Positions 52,172 to 60,852 of a DNA stretch of 64,000 nucleotides are shown piece by piece. This DNA is from Actinomadura cremea. Its GTDB lineage: Bacteria; Actinomycetota; Actinomycetes; Streptosporangiales; Streptosporangiaceae. The notes below the pieces were generated by a model that did not search any database, was not told where the DNA came from, and was given only the letters and a program-made list of their open reading frames with translations. The position numbers and the translations under genes are program-made. Position 1 is the first letter of the stretch, and every line of letters starts with the position of its first letter. Location: assembly GCF_014648495.1 (NCBI RefSeq), contig NZ_BMRF01000020.1, forward strand, positions 91,079 to 155,078. Reading direction: 5' to 3'.

Positions 52172-53068
52172 TCAGCCGAGGCCGAGCGCCTCGTCGTCCA
52201 GGGACGCCGAGTCGTCCGCCGGAGACGGGACGAGGTCGTAGCCGAGCTCGTCGATCACCGGGGGGCCGTGCTCGGACGCGGCCGGGACCGTGACCGCCTC
52301 GGAGTGCGCGCCGCAGCCGTGGTCGGCGGAGACGACCCGGCCGTCGTCGGGGGCGTACTCGTTGGCGCACACCCCGAACACCTGGCGCATCTCGCCCGCG
52401 AGGGGCAGGTAGAAGCCGCAGGTGGAGCACTGGGCGGGCGCGGACGACGCGATGGGGGCGCGGGGGCCGTGGACGCCGTCGTACCAGCGGGCGGCGGCCT
52501 CGTCGCGGCCCTCCCGCGACAGCACGCGCACGCGCCCGAGGCCCGGCTCCCACTGGGCCTCGCGGTCGCCCTCGGCGGTCTGCGCGAACGCCGGGGTGAG
52601 CCGGATGTCGTCGGCCGCCGTGGGGAGCAGGTCGCCGGGACCGAGGTCGCCGGGACGGAGCCGCTCGAGCCACGGCACCCACGCCGGTGCGAGGAGCGCG
52701 TCGTCACCGGGCAGCAGGACGCACTCGTTCACGGTCACGTTCCGGGCGCGGGAGGCCCGCACCACGGTGACCGACCAGCGCCAGCCCCGGTAGGCGGGGT
52801 CGAGGCACTCGAACGCGTGCGTCACCACCCGGTCGGCCTCGGCGCGGAGGCCGAGATGCTCCCCGACCCGCCCCGGCCAGGCCGTCTCCTCCGCCGCCGC
52901 GCGGGCGAGGTCGACGGCCTCGGCGCAGGCCGCGTCGACGGCGGGCGTCCGGGCGCGGCGGGCCGCGGTGGATCGGCCGGTCGACTGCCTCGGGGACGAC
53001 GGGTTCTTGGCGTTCTCTGGAGCTGGGCTGGACTGACGCGTTGGGCTCACGTCCCAATTCTCGCCCAT
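52172..53068 (-). CDS. DUF3027 protein with a probable zinc site
   Basis: This 298-residue protein starts at ATG 53068 (GTG 53050 is possible). It matches DUF3027: AECLDP-like AFECLDPAYRGWRWSVTVVR, NVTVNECVLLPGDDALLAPA WVPW, then QCSTCGFYLPLAGEMRQVFG, VCANEYAPDDGRVVSADHGC, GAHSE. The arrangement CSTC ... VCAN ... DHGCGAH offers four Cys plus His, probably Zn2+ ligands. A disordered basic/Pro-Ser N terminus (~1-45) suggests nucleic-acid or partner binding. It sits upstream of, and is coupled to, the sacsin-type ATPase gene, so the two may work together. Confidence 0.86.
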   Translation of the reverse strand: MGENWDVSPTRQSSPAPENAKNPSSPRQSTGRSTAARRARTPAVDAACAEAVDLARAAAEETAWPGRVGEHLGLRAEADRVVTHAFECLDPAYRGWRWSVTVVRASRARNVTVNECVLLPGDDALLAPAWVPWLERLRPGDLGPGDLLPTAADDIRLTPAFAQTAEGDREAQWEPGLGRVRVLSREGRDEAAARWYDGVHGPRAPIASSAPAQCSTCGFYLPLAGEMRQVFGVCANEYAPDDGRVVSADHGCGAHSEAVTVPAASEHGPPVIDELGYDLVPSPADDSASLDDEALGLG

Positions 53069-53118
53069 GGATCCAAGTGAACGCGCCCGCCCCGCGCGCC
53101 CGCCGCCCCGCGGGGGCC

Positions 53119-53514
53119 TCAGGGGCTGAGGTCGTCGGCCACCGCGCGCAGCACGGTGGCGATCTTCTTGGCCTCGGCCGGGGACGGGTGCTTGCCGCGC
53201 CGGTAGGTGGTGGAGATCCCGTCGAGCAGCTTGATGAGGTCCTCGGTGATCAGCACCATCTCGTCCGGCTTCTTGCGCCGCTGCTTGGCGATGGCCTTCT
53301 CGACCGACGGCAGGTTCTCCAGGACCCGCACCTGCATCGCCTGCTGCCCGCGCCGGCCCTCGACCACGCCGAACTCGATGCGCTGCCCCGGTTTGAGCGT
53401 CGTCACCCCACCCGGCAGGGCCGAGGAGTGCACGAAGACCTCACCCCCGTCGTCGCGGGTGAGGAAACCGAACCCCTTGTCGGAGTCGTACCACTTGACC
53501 TTGCCAGTCGGCAC
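53119..53514 (-). CDS. Cold-shock protein with C-terminal extension (CspB/Rv0871 type)
   Basis: This 131-residue protein has a classic cold-shock domain at 1-66: GKVKWYDSDKGFGFLTRDDG (RNP1 KGFGFLT) and EVFVHSSAL (RNP2 VFVHS). About 65 extra residues follow (KQRRKKPDEMVLITEDLIKL LDGI, AEAKKIATVLRAVADDLS), which are predicted helical. It is an RNA chaperone, probably binding single-stranded RNA. The long form resembles M. tuberculosis Rv0871. It lies 51 bp upstream of the DUF3027 gene on the same strand and could be the first gene of a csp-DUF3027-sacsin operon. Confidence 0.93.
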   Translation of the reverse strand: MPTGKVKWYDSDKGFGFLTRDDGGEVFVHSSALPGGVTTLKPGQRIEFGVVEGRRGQQAMQVRVLENLPSVEKAIAKQRRKKPDEMVLITEDLIKLLDGISTTYRRGKHPSPAEAKKIATVLRAVADDLSP

Positions 53515-53680
53515 GGGAGACCTCGTCTAGTAATCGTCCGGAATCGGTCCCAAGATTAGTGCCTCACCGCCTGCCGGTGAACACGCCGGGGGGCCTGGTG
53601 ACACATCGGGGCCGATGGTCGCAAAGTACTCGGAGCGACCCCCCGCGGCATCCCATTTTCGGCGCGCGGGAAATGCGCGG

Positions 53681-54337
53681 TCAGCGGGTGACGAAACCCG
53701 CGAGCCAGTCCGGGAACGCGTGCAGGTCGGGCAGCACCACGTCCGCGCCGTAGGCGGTGAGCGCGGCGGCGTCGAACGGCCCCGTGGCGACGCTCACGGC
53801 CACCGCGGCGGCGGCGCGGGCCGCGTCCACGTCGCCGGTGTGGTCGCCGATGTACGCGCCCGCGCCGTGCTCGCGCAGCGCGACGCCCTTGTCGGCGCCG
53901 AACAGCCCGCCGACGACCGCGTCCACGGGCAGCCCCAGGAACCGGACCGTCCGCTCGGTGTCGGCCTGGTTCTTCCCGGACACCACCACGACCCGGCCGC
54001 CCCGCGCCCGCACCGCGTCCAGCGCCGCCGCCGCGCCGGGCATGACGACCGTCGCCGGGAGCGCGACCTCGGGGTAGATCGCCCGGTACCGGGCCGCCAT
54101 CGCGGGCACCTCTGCGGGCGGGAACCAGTGGGCGAGCTCGACCTCCAGCGGCGGCCCGAGCCGTCCCACGACCACGTCGGTGTCGATGGGGACGCCGCTC
54201 TCGGCCGCGATCGCGGCGTACACCGCGGAGATGCCGGCGCGGGTGTCGGCGAGCGTCAGGTCGAGGTCGAAGCCGACGACCGGCTCTCCGCCGGTCCGCG
54301 CGCCCCGCGCGGCTTCGGCGACCGTTTCCGGTGACAT
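53681..54337 (-). CDS. HAD-superfamily hydrolase (phosphoglycolate-phosphatase-like)
   Basis: About 218 residues from ATG 54337; a longer frame begins at 54394. It is a HAD subfamily IA phosphatase. Motif I VVGFDLDLTLADTRAGI has the DxD nucleophile pair. The cap follows at ~40-100, motif II is VVVVSGK (Ser), motif III is GADKGVAL (Lys), and motif IV is AYIGDHTGDVDAARAA (Asp). The GDHTGD motif is intact, so it should be active on a small phosphate ester. A Gly-Pro-rich region upstream (54338-54645) has no gene. A TATAAG-type -10 for this gene lies inside the 13-bp palindrome GTCCT-TAT-AGGAC (54378-54390). Confidence 0.87.
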   Translation of the reverse strand: MSPETVAEAARGARTGGEPVVGFDLDLTLADTRAGISAVYAAIAAESGVPIDTDVVVGRLGPPLEVELAHWFPPAEVPAMAARYRAIYPEVALPATVVMPGAAAALDAVRARGGRVVVVSGKNQADTERTVRFLGLPVDAVVGGLFGADKGVALREHGAGAYIGDHTGDVDAARAAAAVAVSVATGPFDAAALTAYGADVVLPDLHAFPDWLAGFVTR

Positions 54338-54645
54338 TTCCGGTGAATCGCGGTGCAGCACGCCACACAGGGTAAAGGTCCTTATAGGACGCACGAGACG
54401 CGAGTACCCGCGCCCTCCCGTAGTGGCGATGCGACGGGATCCGAGTGGGAGAGCGCGGGAACTCTTCGCACGGACGCTTCCGTGTGGCCGGAACTGGCCT
54501 GTCCGGTCACCGGGAACGCCGCCCGTGCTGCAGGAATACCCGACCCCCCGGCCACCAACCGCCCCACCAGGGAAAACACAGCACCCGATAGGACCACCCC
54601 CGGCAAAAGGACGATCAGCCGGCCCGGCTGAGGAGGGCGCGCACC
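54338..54645. other. Intergenic region between HAD and a small membrane protein gene
   Basis: A 308-bp divergent intergenic stretch. It holds the GTCCT-TAT-AGGAC palindrome/-10 for the HAD gene and the AGGAGGG ribosome-binding site (54631-54637) of the rightward gene. No conserved ORF or RNA was recognised. The open frame 54353-54631 has no coding signal that I can see. Confidence 0.5.
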
Positions 54646-55017
54646 ATGACAGACCGGACGAACGACATGAGCGGCCGCGACACCCGCATCGGACGGCGCC
54701 GCCGCGCGCCCGACGGCGGCGGGCCGCCCGGACGGACCCGCGCCGCGGGCGCCGTCGCCACCGTCATCTCCGTCGTCACGACGATCGTCGTGGCGATCCT
54801 CGCCGTGCACATCGTGTTCGTCGTGTTCGAGGCCAACACCGGCAACGACATCGTCCACTGGTTCGCCGACCGCGCCCGCGACCTCGCGTGGCGGTTCGAG
54901 GACGTCTTCCGGCCCGACGACGAGAAGACTGCGGTCGCGATCAACTACGGCCTCGCCGCCCTCGTCTACCTGGTGATCGGACGCGTCCTCGCGGCCCTCG
55001 TCCGCCGCGCCGCCTGA
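54646..55017 (+). CDS. Small membrane protein of unknown function
   Basis: This 123-residue protein starts at ATG 54646 with AGGAGGG 8 nt upstream. A basic, disordered N terminus (RIGRRRRAPDGGGPPGRTRA) precedes a long hydrophobic segment (VATVISVVTTIVVAILAVHI VFVVF). A soluble loop (NTGNDIVHWFADRARDLAWR FEDVF) and a second helix (YGLAALVYLVIGRVLAALVR) follow. The pattern resembles small two-helix actinomycete proteins of unknown function; no name is justified. Confidence 0.75.
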   Translation: MTDRTNDMSGRDTRIGRRRRAPDGGGPPGRTRAAGAVATVISVVTTIVVAILAVHIVFVVFEANTGNDIVHWFADRARDLAWRFEDVFRPDDEKTAVAINYGLAALVYLVIGRVLAALVRRAA

Positions 55018-55142
55018 CCGTCCGGACGGCCGTCCGCCCGCGAGAACGGTGCGACCCCGGTCACGAAAGCGGCTCGCCGGGGCCTGAGCAGCGGTCATGG
55101 GGTCCGGGATGCCTTACTGTTCTTGCGGAGGAAACCATCACC

Positions 55143-55760
55143 ATGACGCCAAGCACCCGCGAGCGGATCGTGGCCGAGTCGCTCCGACTGTTCGCCGATC
55201 GGGGTTACGCCGCGACGTCCGTCGCCGAGATCGAGGCCGCGGCCGGGCTGTCCCCGGGCGCGGGCGGTCTCTACCGGCACTTCCGGTCCAAGGAGGAGGT
55301 CCTCTCCTCCGCCATCCGCGAGCACATCGAGCGGACCCGCAAGCAGATCAGCGACGTCCTCAAGCAGTCGACCGCCTACGCGGACCGCCCGCTGGAGATC
55401 CGGCTGCGGATGACCTGCCAGGCGGGGCTGGCCAAGATGCGAGAGGAGCAGGACCTGATCCGGGTCCTGTTCCGCGATCTCGACCAGTTCCCGAACCTCG
55501 TCGCCGAGATGCGCGAGGGCATCGTCAACCCGCTCTACGACGGCATCGCGACCTGGCTAGCCGACCAGCCCGAGTACGAGGGCGCCGACGAGGACTGGCC
55601 CGCGGTCGCCTCCATCCTGGGCGGCGCCGTCGTGAACTACTGGCTGGCCAACGAGTCGATGTACGAGCCGCCGACCCGCATCGACGAGCGGCGTTTCGTG
55701 GACAGCTGGGCCCGGCTCGGCATGGGACTGGCCAACCGGGAGCCCTCGCCCGCGTCCTGA
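55143..55760 (+). CDS. TetR-family transcriptional regulator
   Basis: This 205-residue protein starts at ATG 55143, preceded by GGAGGAAA 8 nt upstream; the long frame upstream is an artefact. The helix-turn-helix is ERIVAESLRLFADRGYAATS VAEIEAAAGLSPGAGGLYRH, FRSKEEV. The C-terminal domain (~70-200, with DLDQFPNLVAEMREGIVNPL) fits TetR_C_33-like effector binding. It lies ~125 bp downstream of the small membrane protein and 128 bp upstream of the helicase-associated gene; a regulatory target is not obvious. Confidence 0.92.
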   Translation: MTPSTRERIVAESLRLFADRGYAATSVAEIEAAAGLSPGAGGLYRHFRSKEEVLSSAIREHIERTRKQISDVLKQSTAYADRPLEIRLRMTCQAGLAKMREEQDLIRVLFRDLDQFPNLVAEMREGIVNPLYDGIATWLADQPEYEGADEDWPAVASILGGAVVNYWLANESMYEPPTRIDERRFVDSWARLGMGLANREPSPAS

Positions 55761-55888
55761 CCGCCGCGCCGCCGCCACCGCATGCTTCGGATGCTCCTAC
55801 CCTGAACAGAGCCGTCACGACGGCGGCGCGCGACGACGGGCAGAGAATCGGCGGATAGCGACACGGCAGAGCGCAGAGGTGGCGCTGC

Positions 55889-58252
55889 ATGGAGACGTAT
55901 GCGGACTGGCTCCGCGCACGGGGCGACGACGAGCTGCGTGCGCTGCTGTCCGCGCGTCCCGAACTGCTCGCCCCCGTCCCCGCCGACCTGACCGCGCTGG
56001 CCGCCCGCGCCACCACCCCGGCCGCGATCTCCCGCGCCCTCGACCGGCTCGACCGGTTCGCGCTCGGCGTCCTGGAGGCCGTCCTGGTCCTCCCGGACCC
56101 GTCCCCCCGGGCGCTCGCCACCGCCCTCGACGCGCCCCGCGCCCGGGTCGACGACGCCCTGGCCGTCCTGCGCCGCAACGGGCTCGTCTGGGGCGACGGA
56201 ACGGCCCCGAGCGCGGCACCGGGCGTCCGGCAGGGCCTCCCGCACCCGGCGGGGCTCGGCCCGCCCGTCCGCGAGGTGTTCGCGGGCTACCCCGCCGAGC
56301 GGCTCACGGCGCTGGTCACCGACCTGGACGGGACGGCACCGCGCGGCTTCCCCGACGCCGACCGGCTGCTCGCCCGCCTCGCCGAACTGCTCGCCGCGCC
56401 CGGCCCGCTGATCGACGACGCCGGGCCCGAGGCCCGCGCCGCCCTCGACCAGCTGGCCTGGGGCCCGCCCGTCGGCCGCGTCGCCGACGCCCGGCGGCCC
56501 GTCCGCGTCGACACCGCCACCACCCCGATCGAGCGGCTGCTGGCCCGCGGCCTCCTCGCCGCCGAGGACGACCGCACGGTCACCCTCCCCCGCGAGGTCG
56601 CCCTGCACCTGCGCGGCGGCCGCCTGTTCCGGGACGTGGCCGCCGACCCGCCGCCGCTCGCCCCCGCCGCCCCGCGGGCGACGGCACGCTCCGAGGAGAC
56701 GGTCGTGCGGGCCGCCGCCGGGGAGGCCGCGGCCGCCGTCCGGCTCGTCGAGGAACTCCTCGAGCACTGGGGCCTGGAACCGCCCGCCGTGCTGCGCAGC
56801 GGCGGCCTCGCCGTCCGCGACCTGCGCGCCGCCGCGACGCTGCTGGACGTCCCCGAGTGGCACGCCGCGCTGCTCATCGAGGCCGCCCTCGCGACGGGCC
56901 TGCTCACCCGCAGCGGCGACCTGGACGGCGAGTGGCTGCCCACCCCCGCCTACGACCTGTGGCTGATGCGCGACACCGCCGGCCGCTGGACGGAACTGGC
57001 GCGCGGCTGGCTGCGCTCGGACCGGGTCGCCGGGCTCGCCGGGGAGCGCGACGACCGCGACCGCCTGATCAACGCGCTGAGCGAGGCGATGGTGCGCGGC
57101 CCCGCCCCCGCGACCCGCCGCGCCGTCCTGCAGGTCCTCGGCGAGGCCGACCGCGGCGTCGTCCCGGACGCGGACGCCCTGCGCGCGCGCCTCGCGTGGC
57201 TGCGGCCCCGGCGCGGCGGCACGCTCCGCGACCGGCTGCTCGGCTGGACCCTCCGGGAGGCCGCGGCCCTCGGCATGACCGGTTTCGGGGAACTCGCCCC
57301 CTTCGCCCGCGCCCTCCTCGCCGGCGACGACCCCGAACCCGAGCTCGACAAGCACCTGCCCGAGCCCGTCGACGAGATCCTCATCCAGGCCGACCTCACC
57401 GCGATCGCACCCGGCCCGCTGGTCACCGAGCTGGCGCGCGAGCTGGCGCTGACCGCCGACGTCGAGTCGACCGGCGGCGCGACCGTCTACCGGTTCACGC
57501 CCGCCTCGATCCGCCGCGCCCTGGACGCCGGACGCACCGCCGCCGACCTCACGAGCCTGCTGGACCGCCACTCGGCGACCCCGCTCCCGCAGCCCCTCGC
57601 GTACCTGATCGACGACGTCGCCCGCCGCCACGGGCAGCTGCGGGTCGGCTCCCTCACCTCCTACGTCCGCGCCGACTCCCCCGCGATGCTCGACGAGATC
57701 CTCGCCGACCGCCGCGCCGACCCGCTCCGCCTGCACCGGCTGGCCCCGACCGTCCTCGCGTCCGGCCTGCACCGGTCCGAGCTGCTGGACGGGCTGCGCG
57801 CGATGGGCCTCGCCCCGATGGCCGAGTCACCGGGCGGCGGCGTGATCGTCACCCGTCCGGACGCGCAGCGCGCCGACCCGCCGCCCACCGCGGAGATCGT
57901 TCGCGTGCGGCAGGACCCGCACGCCGACGCGTCGATGATCTCGGCGGCCGTCCGGGCGCTGCGCGCCGGGGACGAGGCGTCCCGGCACGGCGCCGACCGG
58001 GCCGCCGCCCCCGGCGGCGAGCCGCCCCGCTCCCCGGCCCTGGCGACCGTCGAACGGCTCCGCGCCGCCGTCGAGCGCGGCGGCCGCGTCTGGATCGGCT
58101 ACCTCGACCAGCAGGGCCAGGCGTCCAGCCGCATCGTCGAGCCCGTCCGCGTCGAGGGCGGTTTCCTCACCGGCTACGACGCCACCCGCGCCGCCGTCCA
58201 CCGCTTCGCCCTGCACCGCATCACCGGCGTCTCCGAAGTCGACCCCCACTGA
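55889..58252 (+). CDS. Helicase-associated (Helicase_C_3) protein, Rv0862c-like
   Basis: This 787-residue protein, starting METYADWLRARGDDELRALL, is conserved in actinobacteria next to or near the XPB helicase gene (M. tuberculosis Rv0862c as I recall). Residues ~520-640 carry the Helicase_C_3-type domain: PEPVDEILIQADLTAIAPGP LVTEL, YRFTPASIRRALDAGRTAAD and LTSLLDRHSATPLPQPLAYL. It has no Walker A or DEAD motif. The last ~70 residues (VWIGYLDQQGQASSRIVEPV, EGGFLTGYD, RFALHRITGVSEV) resemble a WYL-type ligand or DNA-sensing domain. It may act with XPB in DNA repair or transcription. Here XPB lies 2.6 kb downstream, separated by a DUF4190-like gene, an MFS gene and arsR. Confidence 0.85.
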   Translation: METYADWLRARGDDELRALLSARPELLAPVPADLTALAARATTPAAISRALDRLDRFALGVLEAVLVLPDPSPRALATALDAPRARVDDALAVLRRNGLVWGDGTAPSAAPGVRQGLPHPAGLGPPVREVFAGYPAERLTALVTDLDGTAPRGFPDADRLLARLAELLAAPGPLIDDAGPEARAALDQLAWGPPVGRVADARRPVRVDTATTPIERLLARGLLAAEDDRTVTLPREVALHLRGGRLFRDVAADPPPLAPAAPRATARSEETVVRAAAGEAAAAVRLVEELLEHWGLEPPAVLRSGGLAVRDLRAAATLLDVPEWHAALLIEAALATGLLTRSGDLDGEWLPTPAYDLWLMRDTAGRWTELARGWLRSDRVAGLAGERDDRDRLINALSEAMVRGPAPATRRAVLQVLGEADRGVVPDADALRARLAWLRPRRGGTLRDRLLGWTLREAAALGMTGFGELAPFARALLAGDDPEPELDKHLPEPVDEILIQADLTAIAPGPLVTELARELALTADVESTGGATVYRFTPASIRRALDAGRTAADLTSLLDRHSATPLPQPLAYLIDDVARRHGQLRVGSLTSYVRADSPAMLDEILADRRADPLRLHRLAPTVLASGLHRSELLDGLRAMGLAPMAESPGGGVIVTRPDAQRADPPPTAEIVRVRQDPHADASMISAAVRALRAGDEASRHGADRAAAPGGEPPRSPALATVERLRAAVERGGRVWIGYLDQQGQASSRIVEPVRVEGGFLTGYDATRAAVHRFALHRITGVSEVDPH

Positions 58253-58419
58253 CCCCCCGCCCCGAAACGCGCCCCACTTCCGGGCGCTCGGCCGCGCTGA
58301 TTCCCCGGCCATCGGAACCCGGGGGCCCGTTCCGGCATCCAACCGAATGTCCCTTATTACCGGTAGGTTGGTCCACCCGGCCGTGTGCGGGCCGGGGAGA
58401 ACCACACAGGGAGGGCCGC

Positions 58420-58869
58420 GTGAGCGGATACGGACCTTCGGGGTGGGACGGCGCCCCGCACGGCTCATCCCAGGGCTGGGACCCGAACGGCGCGTACGGG
58501 CAGTCCTACGGGTACGGGCCCGCCCCCGGGTACGGGCCGGACCCCGGATACGGGGCCGGGCCCCAGTACGGTCCGCCGGGGGTCCCGCACCGGCCCGCGA
58601 GCCAGACCAGCGCCATCATCGCGCTGGTCTGCAACAGCCTGTCGGTCGTGTCGTGCTGCAACGTGCTGGCCATCCCCGGCATCATCACCGGGGCCCTCGC
58701 CATCCAGCGGGTCGACCGGCAGCCGGAGTCGGCGCGCAGCCTCACGATGTGGAGCTGGATCATCTTCGGCGTCTCCACCGTGCTCGCCATCGCCGTGATC
58801 GCCCTGCTCATCGCCGCCGACGTCGGCTCCGACCCCGACCCGTACCCCTACAGCGAAGAGGGCATCTGA
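58420..58869 (+). CDS. DUF4190-like membrane protein with Gly/Tyr/Pro-rich repeats
   Basis: This 149-residue protein starts at GTG 58420 with GGGAGGG upstream. The N terminus consists of degenerate YGPxPGYGP repeats (SYGYGPAPGYGPDPGYGAGP). Two hydrophobic segments follow: SAIIALVCNSLSVVSCCNVL AIPGIITGALAI, and SWIIFGVSTVLAIAVIALLI AAD. The overall layout matches DUF4190/interferon-induced transmembrane-like proteins. Its stop overlaps the convergent MFS gene by 22 bp. Confidence 0.8.
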   Translation: MSGYGPSGWDGAPHGSSQGWDPNGAYGQSYGYGPAPGYGPDPGYGAGPQYGPPGVPHRPASQTSAIIALVCNSLSVVSCCNVLAIPGIITGALAIQRVDRQPESARSLTMWSWIIFGVSTVLAIAVIALLIAADVGSDPDPYPYSEEGI

Positions 58870-60293
58870 TCCGGCGCGCGTTCCCGGGCCGGCGGTGACG
58901 TCCGCGCCGCACCGCGCAGCCCGAGCGACACCGCCAGCCCGGCCGCCATGCCCGCCGCGGCGAGCAGGACGGCCGTCCGGCCGCCGTCGGCGACCGCGGC
59001 GCGCAGCAGGTCACCGGAGCGGCCGCCGGTCCCCGCGTTGGCGACGACGGTGAGGACGGCCAGGCCGATCGCGTTCCCTAGGTTCAGCGTCATCGACGCC
59101 ATGCCGCTCGCGACGCCCTGCCGCTCCGCCGCGACACCGGTGGACGCGGCGATCCACATCGCCGTCCACACGATGCCCTGGCCGACGCCGGACACCACCA
59201 GCCCCGGCACGGCGGTCACGAACGCCGCGCCGACGCCGAAGCCGCCCGCGAGCGCGGCGGTGCCGAGCGCCCCGGCGCCGAACCCGGCCACGAGGGTGCG
59301 CCGCGCCCCGAACCGTCCGGCCATCCGCTCGCCGAGCTGGGTGCCGGACGCGATCGCCACCGACGGCACCAGGAACGCCAGCCCGGTCTCGAGCGCCGAG
59401 AAGCCGTGGACGTCCTGGAACAGCACGGTCAGGAAGTAGGGCAGCGCCCCGAAGGTCCCCATGAACACGAAGGTGACGGTCACGCCGACGACCAGGCTGC
59501 GGTTCCGCAGCAGCCCGAGCGGCAGGAGCGGGTCGGCGCCCCGCGACTCGATCGCCGCGAACCCGGCGATGCTCGCCGCCCCGAGGACGAACGCCGCGAC
59601 GACGGCCGGTTCGCCCCAGCCGATCTCCGGGCCCTGCACGAGCCCGAACACCAGCAGCGTCGCACCGGCCGTCGCGGTCAGCGCCCCGGGGAGGTCGAAC
59701 CGGCGGCGCGTCCCGTCCCGGCGGTCGCGCGGGATCACCAGCAGCGCCGCGGCGGCGACGGCGACGGCCAGCGGGACGTTGACGTAGAACACCGCGGGCC
59801 AGCCGTAAGCCTCCGTGAGCACCCCGCCGAGCAGCGCGCCGATCGTCAGCCCGCTCGCGCCCGCGCCGCCCCAGACGGCGAGCGCCCGGTTGCGCCGCGG
59901 CCCCTCCTCGAACAGCGTGCCGATCAGGGCGAGGGTGGACGGGAGCAGCAGCGCACCGCCGATCCCCTGCACCGCGCGGGCGGCGACGATCACGCCCTGG
60001 GCCTCCGCGAGCCCGCCGGCCAGCGAGGACGCCGCGTAGAGGGCCAGCGCGAGGACGAACACGCGGCGGCGTCCGAGCAGGTCGGCCGCGCGGCCGCCCA
60101 GCAGCAGGAAACCGCCCGCGAACACCACGTAGGCGTGCACGACCCATTGCCGGGTCTGCTCGGAGAACCCGAGGTCGGCGGCCAGTTCGGGCAGCGCCAC
60201 GTAGACGATGTTGATGTCGAGCGAGTAGATGAGCTGCGCCGCCGCGAGCAGGGCGAGGGCCCAGCCTGGTCGGCGCACGGTCATGGACGGCAT
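58848..60293 (-). CDS. DHA2-family MFS drug exporter
   Basis: This 481-residue protein has a 14-helix plan: LYSLDINIVYVALPELAADL-like start (YSLDINIVYVALPELAADLG), GGRAADLLGRRR (motif A), ARAVQGIGGALLLPSTLALI and SGLTIGALLGGVLTEAYGWP (motif C). It is probably an exporter of hydrophobic drugs or metabolites. Two in-frame Met (60293 and 60284) are possible starts. It is divergent from an arsR-type gene, which should control it. Its 3' end overlaps the DUF4190-like gene by 22 bp. Confidence 0.92.
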   Translation of the reverse strand: MPSMTVRRPGWALALLAAAQLIYSLDINIVYVALPELAADLGFSEQTRQWVVHAYVVFAGGFLLLGGRAADLLGRRRVFVLALALYAASSLAGGLAEAQGVIVAARAVQGIGGALLLPSTLALIGTLFEEGPRRNRALAVWGGAGASGLTIGALLGGVLTEAYGWPAVFYVNVPLAVAVAAAALLVIPRDRRDGTRRRFDLPGALTATAGATLLVFGLVQGPEIGWGEPAVVAAFVLGAASIAGFAAIESRGADPLLPLGLLRNRSLVVGVTVTFVFMGTFGALPYFLTVLFQDVHGFSALETGLAFLVPSVAIASGTQLGERMAGRFGARRTLVAGFGAGALGTAALAGGFGVGAAFVTAVPGLVVSGVGQGIVWTAMWIAASTGVAAERQGVASGMASMTLNLGNAIGLAVLTVVANAGTGGRSGDLLRAAVADGGRTAVLLAAAGMAAGLAVSLGLRGAARTSPPARERAPDQMPSSL

Positions 60294-60343
60294 GTGTCGG
60301 AGCGACCTCTCGGAGGGGACGTGGACGGTTCGGCGGCCGCCAA

Positions 60344-60413
60344 ACAGTTCGAGAACATACGTACAGTTCGACTATCCGTCAACTTACGAACAGCCGTACG
60401 GTCGCGTAGACTG
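60344..60413. promoter_or_regulatory. Divergent promoter/operator region between MFS and ArsR genes
   Basis: AT-rich for this genome. It contains the direct repeat ACAGTTCGA at 60344-60352 and 60363-60371 (19 bp apart, two helical turns) and an inverted CGAAC at 60387-60391. A TTACGA (60384-60389)-17 bp-TAGACT (60407-60412) promoter would start transcription almost at the arsR GTG (60420), giving a leaderless message. These sites probably bind the ArsR product. Confidence 0.55.
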
Positions 60414-60419
60414 GCCCCC

Positions 60420-60725
60420 GTGATCGCTCAACACCCCGAGCGCGACCAGATCCTGCTGGAGAACGTCCTGTCCGCGCTCGGCAACCCGCTCCGGCTGCGC
60501 ATCGTGCGCGCCCTCGCCGACGGCGGCGAGCAGTCCTGCGGCGTCATCCTCGACGGGATCTCCAAGTCGACGCTCACCCACCACTGGAAGGTGCTCCGCG
60601 ACGGCGGTGTCATCTGGCAGCGCCCGTCCGGCCGCGAGAACCTGCTGTCACTGCGCCGCGACGACCTCGAGGCGCGGTTCCCCGGCCTGCTCCCGTCCGT
60701 CCTCGCCGCCGTCGAACCCGCCTGA
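60420..60725 (+). CDS. ArsR-family winged-helix transcriptional regulator
   Basis: This 101-residue protein from GTG 60420 is a single winged-helix domain: ENVLSALGNPLRLRIVRALA, DGGEQSCGVILDGISKSTLT, HHWKVLRDGGVIWQRPSGRE NLLSLR. There is one Cys (SCG) and no ELCVC-type metal site, so it may sense an organic ligand rather than a metal. It is divergent from a DHA2 exporter, likely its target. The real frame is inside a longer artefactual ORF; the start is fixed by the promoter spacing described for the intergenic site. Confidence 0.88.
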   Translation: MIAQHPERDQILLENVLSALGNPLRLRIVRALADGGEQSCGVILDGISKSTLTHHWKVLRDGGVIWQRPSGRENLLSLRRDDLEARFPGLLPSVLAAVEPA

Positions 60726-60852
60726 CCGGGAAGACGGAGGCCGGGCCGCGCCGTTCCCCTGATGGGGGCCACCGCCCGCCGCGCCTCGGGTACCGTGCAT
60801 CGGCGGGACACCCGAGTTCCGAGCCACGATTCCCGACGGGGGCTGCTTACCT

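Noticed and set aside
49026-52241. A 1071-codon plus-strand frame opposite the sacsin-type ATPase
   Set aside because: It is an antisense shadow of a gene with clear GHKL motifs.
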